Origin: Chitinophagia bacterium
GTDB taxonomy: Bacteria; Bacteroidota; Bacteroidia; Chitinophagales; Chitinophagaceae
Assembly (NCBI GenBank): GCA_010027295.1
Contig: RGVM01000100.1
Span: 1 to 8,069, forward strand
Length of the DNA: 8,069 nucleotides
Direction: 5' to 3'
The position numbers and the translations under genes are program-made. Within the stretch, counting starts at the first letter, position 1. Every line of letters begins with the position of its first letter. This document shows positions 1 to 7,099 of the stretch, one piece after another. The notes under the pieces were generated by a model, which ran no database searches, had not been told where the DNA came from, and worked only from the letters and a program-made list of their open reading frames with translations.

Positions 1-460
<460 letters not shown>

Positions 461-464
461 CCCC

Positions 465-2144
465 ATGGGCATACTGAACCGATACAGCCGGACGCTCACG
501 CAGGACCCCACGCAGCCCGCCGCACAGGCCATGTACCACGCCATCGGCCTCACCGAGGACGACCTCGCCAAGGCGCAGGTGGGCATCGCTAGCATGGGCT
601 ACGAGGGCAACCCCTGCAACATGCACCTCAACGGACTGGCCGACCGCATCCGCGACGGCGTGCGGGAGGAGGGCCTCGTAGGACTCGTCTTCCACACCAT
701 CGGCGTGAGCGACGGAATGGCCAACGGTACCCCAGGCATGCGCTACTCCCTCGTCAGCCGCGACGTCATCGCCGACTCCATCGAGACGGTCTGCGGCGCC
801 CAGTACTACGACGGCCTCATCGCCGTACCCGGCTGCGACAAGAACATGCCCGGCTCACTGATCGCCATGGGACGCCTAGACAGGCCCTCCATCATGGTAT
901 ACGGCGGCACCATCGCCCCGGGGCACTGGAAGGGCGAAGACCTAAACATCATCTCGGCCTTCGAAGCCCTGGGCCGCAAGATCGCCGGCACCCTCGACGA
1001 GGCAGATTTCAAGGGCATCGTCCGCAACGCCTGCCCGGGCGCAGGCGCCTGCGGCGGCATGTACACCGCCAACACCATGGCCTCCGCCATCGAGGCACTG
1101 GGCATGAGCCTCCCCTACTCGTCCTCCAACCCCGCCCTCAGTTCCGAAAAACAGGCTGAGTGCCGCGAGGCCGCCAGGGTCATGCACCAACTCCTCGAAC
1201 AGGACATCCGCCCCTCCCGTATCATGACCCGAGAGGCCTTCGACAACGCCCTCACCGTCATCATCGCTCTCGGCGGCTCCACCAATGCCGTCATCCACTT
1301 CATCGCCATCGCCAGGGCAGTCGGCATCCCCCTCACGCAGGACGACTTCCAGCGCATCAGCGATAAAGTGCCCGTCATTGGCGACCTAAAGCCCAGCGGT
1401 AAATACCTCATGGAGGATCTCCACCGCATCGGCGGCGTGCCTGCAGTCATGAAATACCTTCTCGGGAAGGGCCTACTCCACGGACACTGTCTCACGGTCA
1501 CAGGTCGCACCCTCGCTGAGAACCTGGCCGAGGTACCGGACCTTGACTTCGACACCCAGAAGGTCATCCTCCCCGTCGAAGCCCCCGTGAAGACGACAGG
1601 TCACCTCCAGATCCTCTACGGCAACCTCGCCCCGCAGGGAAGCGTCGCCAAGATCAGCGGCAAGGAGGGGGAACGCTTCTCCGGCCCGGCCCGCGTCTTT
1701 GACGGCGAGGAACAACTTATCGAAGGCATTGGCAACGGCAGGGTCCGCGCCGGCGATGTGGTCGTCATACGCCACGTGGGACCAAGGGGCGCCCCGGGCA
1801 TGCCCGAGATGCTCAAACCCACATCCGCCATTATAGGCGCCGGACTCGGGAAGTCCGTCGCCCTTATCACCGATGGACGCTTCAGCGGAGGCACCCACGG
1901 CTTCGTGGTGGGCCATATCACCCCCGAAGCCTGCGAGGGCGGCACCATCGCCCTGGTGCACGACAACGACGTCATCGAGGTGGATGCCGTGAACAACCGC
2001 ATCGTCCTCCACGTGCCCGAGGCCGAACTCGAAGCGAGGAGGCAGGCATGGACGAAGCCCGCCCCAAAAGCCACCCGTGGCATCCTCTACAAGTACGCAC
2101 AGACCGTTCGCACCGCTGCCGAAGGCTGCGTGACCGACGAATGA
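465..2144 (+). CDS. ilvD: Dihydroxy-acid dehydratase, three-cysteine (likely [2Fe-2S]) type
   Basis: IlvD dehydrates 2,3-dihydroxy-isovalerate and 2,3-dihydroxy-3-methylvalerate to the 2-oxo acid precursors of valine and isoleucine, using an iron-sulfur cluster and Mg2+. The 559-residue protein is full length for the shorter IlvD class. Three cysteines sit where cluster ligands are expected: Cys51 in GNPCNMHL, Cys124 in GCDKNMPG and Cys196 in [12 protein letters not shown]. The C-terminal half carries the conserved [15 protein letters not shown] segment. The frame stays open upstream inside leuB, but the ATG at 465 gives an N-terminus ([20 protein letters not shown]) that matches the family, so I place the start there. 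It begins four bases after leuB and its stop lies just before or overlaps the ilvB start. The first cysteine motif sets it apart from the roughly 600-616-residue E. coli-type enzyme; the cluster type is inferred. 6-phosphogluconate dehydratase (Edd) is the related alternative, made unlikely by the neighbours and motifs. Confidence 0.97.
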   Translation: MGILNRYSRTLTQDPTQPAAQAMYHAIGLTEDDLAKAQVGIASMGYEGNPCNMHLNGLADRIRDGVREEGLVGLVFHTIGVSDGMANGTPGMRYSLVSRDVIADSIETVCGAQYYDGLIAVPGCDKNMPGSLIAMGRLDRPSIMVYGGTIAPGHWKGEDLNIISAFEALGRKIAGTLDEADFKGIVRNACPGAGACGGMYTANTMASAIEALGMSLPYSSSNPALSSEKQAECREAARVMHQLLEQDIRPSRIMTREAFDNALTVIIALGGSTNAVIHFIAIARAVGIPLTQDDFQRISDKVPVIGDLKPSGKYLMEDLHRIGGVPAVMKYLLGKGLLHGHCLTVTGRTLAENLAEVPDLDFDTQKVILPVEAPVKTTGHLQILYGNLAPQGSVAKISGKEGERFSGPARVFDGEEQLIEGIGNGRVRAGDVVVIRHVGPRGAPGMPEMLKPTSAIIGAGLGKSVALITDGRFSGGTHGFVVGHITPEACEGGTIALVHDNDVIEVDAVNNRIVLHVPEAELEARRQAWTKPAPKATRGILYKYAQTVRTAAEGCVTDE

Positions 2145-2161
2145 CACAAACCGGACATATT

Positions 2162-3919
2162 ATGTCAGCACAAACGACTACGAAACCGGCAGCCAAGCCA
2201 TCGGCACAAGCCGTAGACAGTCCCCTGCCCAGGACCCTCACCGGGTCGGAGGCCGTCTGCGAAGCCCTCGTGGCGGAAGGCGTCACTACCATCTTCGGCT
2301 ACCCCGGTGGCGCCATCATGCCCATCTATGACGCACTCTACGGATACGGCGACCGCCTGGAGCATATCCTGGTGAGGCACGAGCAGGGCGGCATACACGC
2401 CGCCCAGGGTTATGCCCGCACCTCCGGTCGCACGGGCGTCGTCTTCGCCACCAGCGGCCCGGGCGCCACCAACCTCGTCACGGGACTCGCCGACGCGATG
2501 ATCGACTCCACCCCCGTTGTGTGCATCACCGGCCAGGTATTCGCACACCTGCTCGGCACCGACGCCTTCCAGGAGACCGACGTGATCAACATCACCACGC
2601 CCGTCACCAAATGGAACTACCAGGTGACCGACGCGACGGAACTCCCCTCCGTCCTCGCCAAGGCCTTCTACATCGCCGGCAGCGGACGCCCAGGCCCCGT
2701 GCTCATCGACATCACCAAGAACGCGCAACTGCAGTCCTTCGAATACGCCGGATACACCCCCTGCCGGCATATCCGCAGCTACCGGCCCAAGCCCGTGGTG
2801 CGCATGCCCTATGTGGAAGAAGCCGCCGCACTCATCAACGCCGCCGAACGACCCTTCGTCATCTTCGGACAGGGCGTCATCCTCGGCCGGGCCGAGGCCG
2901 AATTCAAGGCCTTCCTCGATAAGTCGGGCATCCCCGCAGCATGGACCATCCTCGGACTGAGCGCACTCCCCACCGACCACCCCCTCAACGTGGGCATGCT
3001 CGGCATGCACGGCAACTACGGGCCCAACCTGCTCACCAACGAATGCGACGTGCTCATAGCCGTCGGCATGCGCTTCGACGACCGCGTCACCGGCAGGCTC
3101 GACAAGTATGCCAAGCAGGCCAAAGTGGTGCACCTTGACATTGACCCCGCGGAAATCGACAAGAACGTCAAGGCGACCGTCCCCGTCTGGGGCGACTGCA
3201 AGGAGACGCTCCCCCTGCTCACCACCCTCGTACAGCCACGTCGCCATGACGCCTGGGTGAAACGCTTCCACGACTGCATGGTGCAGGAGACAGACGCCGT
3301 CATCCGAGAGGAACTCAACCCCACCGGCGACGTGCTCACCATGGGAGAGGTGATACGCGAACTCAACGAATGCAGCGGCGGCGACGCCGTCATCGTCACC
3401 GACGTGGGACAACACCAGATGGTGGCCTGCCGATACGCGCGTTTCAACGACAGCAAGAGCAACGTCACCTCCGGCGGACTGGGAACGATGGGCTTCGCCC
3501 TCCCTGCGGCCATCGGCGCCAAGTATGGCGCCCCCGGCAGACAGGTGGTGGCCATCATCGGCGACGGCGGCTTCCAGATGACACTCCAGGAACTGGGCAC
3601 CATCATGCAGTTCGGCGTAGATGTCAAGATCCTCATCCTCAACAACAACTTCCTCGGCATGGTCCGGCAGTGGCAGCAGCTCTTCCACGACAGGCGATAT
3701 TCCTCAGTCGATATCGAGAGCCCCGACTTCGTCGCGCTCGCCCGCGCCTACCGCATCGAAGGGGCCTGCGTCAGCGAACGCAAGGACCTCTCGGAGGCCG
3801 TGCGCAGGATGATGTCGCACCAGGGGCCATACCTGCTCGAGGTCATGGTCGGCAAGGAGAACAACGTGTTCCCCATGGTGCCCCAGGGCTGCGGGGTAGC
3901 CGAGATACGGCTTCGCTGA
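2162..3919 (+). CDS. ilvB: Acetohydroxyacid (acetolactate) synthase, catalytic large subunit
   Basis: The large subunit of acetohydroxyacid synthase condenses two pyruvates to 2-acetolactate (valine/leucine), or pyruvate with 2-oxobutanoate to 2-aceto-2-hydroxybutyrate (isoleucine). It uses thiamine diphosphate, Mg2+ and FAD. At 585 residues it is full length. The order of domains is the N-terminal ThDP pyrimidine-binding domain (GYPGGAIMPIYDAL; catalytic Glu74 in RHEQGG; SGPGATNLVTGLADA), a central FAD-binding domain (GMLGMHGNYGPN, RFDDRVTGR), and the C-terminal ThDP/Mg domain with GDGGFQMTLQEL (Gly467-Asp468-Gly469) and the paired asparagine block at 494-496. The ATG at 2162 is preferred for its A-rich upstream context. 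An in-frame ATG at 2141 would add seven residues and overlap the ilvD stop as ATGA, and cannot be excluded. ilvN follows after 33 bases, as expected for an enzyme made as a two-subunit complex. Other ThDP enzymes (pyruvate oxidase, glyoxylate carboligase) are unlikely beside ilvN and ilvC. Confidence 0.97.
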   Translation: MSAQTTTKPAAKPSAQAVDSPLPRTLTGSEAVCEALVAEGVTTIFGYPGGAIMPIYDALYGYGDRLEHILVRHEQGGIHAAQGYARTSGRTGVVFATSGPGATNLVTGLADAMIDSTPVVCITGQVFAHLLGTDAFQETDVINITTPVTKWNYQVTDATELPSVLAKAFYIAGSGRPGPVLIDITKNAQLQSFEYAGYTPCRHIRSYRPKPVVRMPYVEEAAALINAAERPFVIFGQGVILGRAEAEFKAFLDKSGIPAAWTILGLSALPTDHPLNVGMLGMHGNYGPNLLTNECDVLIAVGMRFDDRVTGRLDKYAKQAKVVHLDIDPAEIDKNVKATVPVWGDCKETLPLLTTLVQPRRHDAWVKRFHDCMVQETDAVIREELNPTGDVLTMGEVIRELNECSGGDAVIVTDVGQHQMVACRYARFNDSKSNVTSGGLGTMGFALPAAIGAKYGAPGRQVVAIIGDGGFQMTLQELGTIMQFGVDVKILILNNNFLGMVRQWQQLFHDRRYSSVDIESPDFVALARAYRIEGACVSERKDLSEAVRRMMSHQGPYLLEVMVGKENNVFPMVPQGCGVAEIRLR

Positions 3920-3952
3920 ACACGGCCGCAGGGAAGACAAAACCTCATATCC

Positions 3953-4540
3953 ATGAAACAGGAATACACCATCACCGTATACACAGAGAACCAAGTGGGA
4001 CTGCTCAACCGCATCGCCATCATGTTCTCACGGCGCAAGATCAACATCGAGAGCCTTAACACCTCCCCCTCCGAGATCGAGGGCATCCACCGCTTCACCA
4101 TCGTCGTCAACGAGACGGAGGACGTCGTCAGGAAGGTGGTGCGCCAGATCGAGAAACAGATCGACGTGCTCAAGGCGTATTTCAACACCAACGACGAGAT
4201 CGTCTGGCAGGAGCTCGCCCTCTACAAGGTGCCCACCGAGGAGATCGCTGAAAAGGCCAAGGTGGAGCGGCTGCTGCGCGAGCACGGAGCACGCGCCGTG
4301 GTGATACGCCGCGACTTCACCATCTTCGAGACCTCCGGCCACCGCGAGGAGACCGACAAGCTCATAGAAGTGCTGGGCCCCTTCGGCCTCATCGAGTTCG
4401 TCAGGAGCGCAAGGGTGGCCATCATCAAACACAGCTCGGGCTTCCACGAGAAACTCAAGGAGTTCGAGGAGGCCGCCCCCCGGGGGACGACTCCCGAGGC
4501 CAGCCCGGCAGGCAGCCGCGAGGGCGTGTTCTCCATGTGA
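3953..4540 (+). CDS. ilvN: Acetohydroxyacid synthase, regulatory small subunit
   Basis: The small subunit of acetohydroxyacid synthase activates IlvB and usually confers feedback inhibition by branched-chain amino acids. The 195-residue protein has an N-terminal ACT domain at about residues 4-78, with the typical ENQVGLLNRIAIMFSRR and INIESL elements; the loop around Asn13-Gly16 and Asn31 is where the effector binds in characterised relatives. A second, ACT-like C-terminal domain follows at about 80-175 (ELALYKVP, RDFTIFETSGH, LGPFGLIEFVRSARVAI). The last roughly 23 residues are rich in Pro, Ala, Gly and Ser and look disordered. The symbol ilvN is used for position and family; ilvH would be an equivalent name. 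The start at 3953 gives the conserved N-terminus and no nearer in-frame ATG competes. Sensitivity to valine is inferred from the family, not shown by the sequence. Confidence 0.95.
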   Translation: MKQEYTITVYTENQVGLLNRIAIMFSRRKINIESLNTSPSEIEGIHRFTIVVNETEDVVRKVVRQIEKQIDVLKAYFNTNDEIVWQELALYKVPTEEIAEKAKVERLLREHGARAVVIRRDFTIFETSGHREETDKLIEVLGPFGLIEFVRSARVAIIKHSSGFHEKLKEFEEAAPRGTTPEASPAGSREGVFSM

Positions 4541-4596
4541 ACGGAAACGGAAACGGATACAATCAACAACGGAAAAACAAATACAAAAGGAAAGAC
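4541..4596 (+). promoter_or_regulatory. A-rich translation leader of ilvC with hexamer repeats and SD-like AAAGGA
   Basis: This 56-base gap separates ilvN from ilvC and is strikingly A-rich and T-poor in a GC-rich neighbourhood. It opens with tandem ACGGAA, ACGGAA, ACGGAT hexamers (4541-4558), with another ACGGAA at 4569-4574. It ends with AAAAGGA about five bases before the ilvC ATG, which can serve as a weak ribosome-binding site. Unstructured A-rich leaders are the usual translation signal in Bacteroidota, so this probably supports strong IlvC translation. No promoter consensus is visible in it. Confidence 0.5.
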
Positions 4597-5646
4597 ATGG
4601 CAAAACTGAACTTCGGAGGCGTCGAGGAGAATGTGGTGACAAGGGAGGAATTCCCGCTGTCCAAGGCCCGGGAAGTACTCAAGGACGAAGTCGTAGCCGT
4701 CATCGGCTACGGCGTCCAGGGACCCGGACAGGCCCTCAACCAGAAGGAGAACGGCGTCAACGTGATCGTGGGACAGCGCAAGGACTCCAAGAGCTGGGAC
4801 AAGGCCGTCAGCGACGGCTTCGTGCCCGGCGAGACCCTCTTCGAGATAGAAGAGGCACTCCAACGCGGCACCATCATCTGCTACCTCCTCTCCGACGCGG
4901 CGCAGATAGCGATGTGGCCCACCGTCAAACAGCACCTGACCCCCGGCAAGGCCCTCTACTTCTCGCACGGCTTCGGCATCACCTACCGACACCAGACAGG
5001 CATCGTCCCCCCCGCCGACGTGGACGTCATCCTCGTCGCCCCCAAGGGCTCCGGCACCTCGCTGCGCCGCATGTTCCTCCAGGGCCGCGGCCTCAACAGC
5101 AGCTACGCCATCCACCAGGACGCCACCGGAAGGGCCTTCGACCGCGTCGTCGCCCTCGGCATCGCCATCGGCAGCGGCTACCTGTTCGAGACCAACTTCC
5201 AAAAGGAGGTGTACAGCGACCTCACCGGCGAGCGTGGAACCCTCATGGGCGCCATCCAAGGCATCTTCGCCGCCCAGTACCAGGTGCTGCGCGACCGGGG
5301 ACACTCCCCCTCCGAAGCCTTCAACGAGACCGTCGAGGAACTCACCCAGTCGCTCATGCCCCTGGTAGCCGAGAACGGCATGGACTGGATGTACGCCAAC
5401 TGCTCCACCACCGCACAGCGCGGCGCGCTCGACTGGTGGAAGCGGTTCCGCGACGCCACCCTGCCCGTCTTCAACGAACTCTACGACAGCGTCTCCAGCG
5501 GTCGCGAGAGCCAGCGCAGCATCGATAGCAACAGCCAGCCTGACTACCGCAGCCGCCTCGAGCAGGAACTCCGAGAACTCCGGGAGAGCGAGATGTGGCA
5601 GGCCGGCAAGACGGTCCGCAGCCTACGCCCCGAGAACCAGGCATAG
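4597..5646 (+). CDS. ilvC: Ketol-acid reductoisomerase (NADPH), short class
   Basis: IlvC converts 2-acetolactate and 2-aceto-2-hydroxybutyrate to the dihydroxy acids used by IlvD, by a Mg2+-dependent alkyl migration followed by reduction. The 349-residue protein has an N-terminal Rossmann domain with GYGVQGPGQALN (Gly37, Gly39, Gly42). The following GQRKDSKSW loop carries Arg61/Lys62 and serines that favour NADPH. His124 (SHGFGIT) is the conserved catalytic-site histidine. The all-alpha C-terminal domain holds the metal ligands Asp208 and Glu212 (YSDLTGERG), then Glu244 and Glu248 (NETVEEL), and Ser270 in ANCSTTAQRG. The ATG at 4597 gives the conserved MAKLNFGG start. A GTG at 4537 overlapping the ilvN stop would add a 20-residue Asn/Lys-rich extension with no family counterpart and is rejected. 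The sequence resembles the yeast mitochondrial enzyme Ilv5 more than the E. coli long form. Confidence 0.97.
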   Translation: MAKLNFGGVEENVVTREEFPLSKAREVLKDEVVAVIGYGVQGPGQALNQKENGVNVIVGQRKDSKSWDKAVSDGFVPGETLFEIEEALQRGTIICYLLSDAAQIAMWPTVKQHLTPGKALYFSHGFGITYRHQTGIVPPADVDVILVAPKGSGTSLRRMFLQGRGLNSSYAIHQDATGRAFDRVVALGIAIGSGYLFETNFQKEVYSDLTGERGTLMGAIQGIFAAQYQVLRDRGHSPSEAFNETVEELTQSLMPLVAENGMDWMYANCSTTAQRGALDWWKRFRDATLPVFNELYDSVSSGRESQRSIDSNSQPDYRSRLEQELRELRESEMWQAGKTVRSLRPENQA

Positions 5647-5651
5647 CACCC

Positions 5652-5686
5652 CCGGCACACCGTCCGCCTGTGCCGGACGGTGTGCC
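5652..5686 (+). terminator. Strong inverted repeat after ilvC, possible terminator/attenuator or processing hairpin
   Basis: A perfect 13-bp inverted repeat (GGCACACCGTCCG at 5654-5666 and its complement at 5674-5686, seven-base loop) starts seven bases after the ilvC stop. No run of T follows, so it is not a classical intrinsic terminator. It could still cause partial termination, protect the 3' end of the upstream mRNA, or insulate ilvA. A competing 8-bp stem (CCGGCACA at 5652-5659 with TGTGCCGG at 5669-5676) shares both strands with the first, so only one of the two can form at a time. The inverted repeat is directly visible; its role is inferred. Confidence 0.5.
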
Positions 5687-5699
5687 CAACCCTTGACCC

Positions 5700-6950
5700 A
5701 TGCAACCGACGACCCGGACGGAGATAGACATACGCAGGGCCGCCGAAAGGCTACGGAAGGTGGCGACACACACGCCCCTGCAGTTCAACCTCCGGCTGTC
5801 CCGCAAATACGACGGGCAGGTATACCTTAAACGGGAGGACCTTCAGGTCGTCCGCTCCTACAAGATCAGGGGCGCCTACAACCTGATGAGCGCACTACCT
5901 ACCGAGGAGGCCCAGAAGGGCGTCGTCTGCGCGAGCGCCGGCAACCATGCCCAGGGATTCGCCTACAGCTGTCGCAAACTAAGGTTGCACGGGGTCGTGT
6001 TCATGCCCTTCATCACCCCAAGGCAGAAGATAGAACAGACCCGCATGTTCGGTGAGGATTGGGTCGAGATCCGGCTGGAAGGCGACACTTTCGACGACTG
6101 TGCCGCCGCCGCCAAAGCCTATACCGAGGCGCAGGACATGCTCTTCATCCCGCCCTTCGACGACCTCAGGATCATCGAGGGACAGGGTACCGTCGGACTA
6201 GAGATCCTCGAAGACCTCCAGGGCATCGACTACCTCTTCCTTCCCGTCGGGGGGGGAGGCCTCGCGGCCGGCGTCGGCACCTGGTTCCGGGAACACTCCC
6301 CCGGCACGCGCATCATAGGACTCGAACCCGAGGGAGCCCCATCCATGACAGAGGCCCTCAGGGCCGGTCAACCCGTCACCCTCCCCGGAATCGACCGATT
6401 CATCGACGGTGCCGCCGTCAAGAGGGTCGGAGACATCACCTTCCCCATCTGCCGCGACGTGGTGGATGAAATGCACCTGGTGCCCGAGGGGAAGGTCTGC
6501 TCCACCATCCTCCGCCTCTACAACGAAGAGGCCATCGTGGTGGAACCCGCCGGTGCCCTCGCCATTGCAGCCCTCGACGACTACGCCGCGGAACTGCGCG
6601 GGAAGAAGGTCGTCTGCATCGTCAGCGGGAGCAACAACGACATCGACCGCATGCCCGAGATCCGCGAAAGGTCGCTCCAGTTCGAAGGACTGAAACACTA
6701 CTTCCTGATCAGCTTCGCCCAAAGGCCCGGAGCCCTCAGGGAGTTCGTCAACAACGTCCTCGGACCCACGGACGACATCACGCGCTTCGAATACATGCAG
6801 AAGACCAACAAGGAGGCCGGCCCGGCACTCGTGGGCGTCGAACTCAGGCAGGGCGACGACTACGCAGGACTCATCACCCGCATGCGGCAGGCCGGCGTCC
6901 AGTTCACCGAAATCAACAAGGACGATAAACTCTTCGGATACCTCGTCTGA
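5700..6950 (+). CDS. ilvA: Threonine dehydratase (deaminase), biosynthetic, single regulatory domain
   Basis: IlvA deaminates L-threonine to 2-oxobutanoate and ammonia, the committing step of isoleucine synthesis. The 416-residue protein is a fold-type II PLP enzyme. Lys55 in VRSYKIRGAYN forms the Schiff base, CASAGNHAQG grips the substrate, and the tetraglycine loop PVGGGGLAAG (Gly184-187) binds the PLP phosphate. Ser309 in VSGSNNDI is the expected partner of the pyridine nitrogen. From about residue 325 a single ACT-like regulatory domain follows (LISFAQRPGALREF, LGPTDDITRFEY, GPALVGVEL). This makes it the short form, like B. subtilis IlvA, rather than the roughly 510-residue E. coli form with two such modules. 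Isoleucine control is therefore possible but not certain. The retained regulatory domain and the ilv neighbours argue against a catabolic TdcB or serine racemase. The start at 5700 is the first ATG after the hairpin, and no clear Shine-Dalgarno site precedes it. Confidence 0.96.
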   Translation: MQPTTRTEIDIRRAAERLRKVATHTPLQFNLRLSRKYDGQVYLKREDLQVVRSYKIRGAYNLMSALPTEEAQKGVVCASAGNHAQGFAYSCRKLRLHGVVFMPFITPRQKIEQTRMFGEDWVEIRLEGDTFDDCAAAAKAYTEAQDMLFIPPFDDLRIIEGQGTVGLEILEDLQGIDYLFLPVGGGGLAAGVGTWFREHSPGTRIIGLEPEGAPSMTEALRAGQPVTLPGIDRFIDGAAVKRVGDITFPICRDVVDEMHLVPEGKVCSTILRLYNEEAIVVEPAGALAIAALDDYAAELRGKKVVCIVSGSNNDIDRMPEIRERSLQFEGLKHYFLISFAQRPGALREFVNNVLGPTDDITRFEYMQKTNKEAGPALVGVELRQGDDYAGLITRMRQAGVQFTEINKDDKLFGYLV

Positions 6951-7099
6951 GCCCATCCACCCATATCCCACGAAAACCCGAGCCATGGAAGGTAAACACG
7001 GAATTTTTTTGTAATTTCAACGTACCGCTTGCCATCTCCTTTGATTATCTCCCATGAAAACAGGAATTTCTTGGATTTCATCTAAAATGTCGCCACAAT
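6951..7099 (+). promoter_or_regulatory. AT-rich intergenic region, probable gltB promoter/leader
   Basis: This 149-bp gap is the longest in the window. Its composition drops sharply: bases 7001-7099 are about 35% G+C by hand count, against clearly more than 55% in the genes. That, and the separation from ilvA, suggest that gltB has its own promoter here. I looked for the Bacteroidota consensus (TTTG, 19-21 bases, TAnnTTTG). I found a TTTG at 7008-7011 and a partial CTCCTTTG at 7036-7043, but the spacing is 24 bases and the -7 box is poor, so no exact promoter is claimed. A run of seven T occurs at 7004-7010 without a preceding GC stem, so an ilvA terminator is not supported either. Confidence 0.45.
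6983..7080. repeat. Imperfect direct repeat upstream of gltB
   Basis: Two related blocks lie about 63-69 bases apart. The first, 6983-7019, runs CCATGGAA, then ACGGAATTTTTTTG, then AATTTCA. The second, 7052-7080, runs CCATGAAA, then CAGGAATTTCTTGG, then ATTTCA. The cores 7000-7019 and 7063-7080 agree at about 16 of 20 aligned positions with two gaps. This may be a duplicated operator or a chance similarity in AT-rich DNA. Confidence 0.3.

Noticed and set aside
2165..3688. Long open frame (507 codons) on the minus strand across ilvB, and similar minus-strand frames elsewhere
   Set aside because: It lies fully opposite a well-supported gene. Strong use of C-ending codons removes stops from the complementary frames, and the translation is an unfamiliar Gly/Val/His/Asp-rich sequence with no recognisable domain.
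7004..7010. Run of seven T as an intrinsic terminator for ilvA
   Set aside because: No GC-rich inverted repeat precedes it; the upstream bases 6951-7000 are C- and A-rich with almost no self-complementarity.
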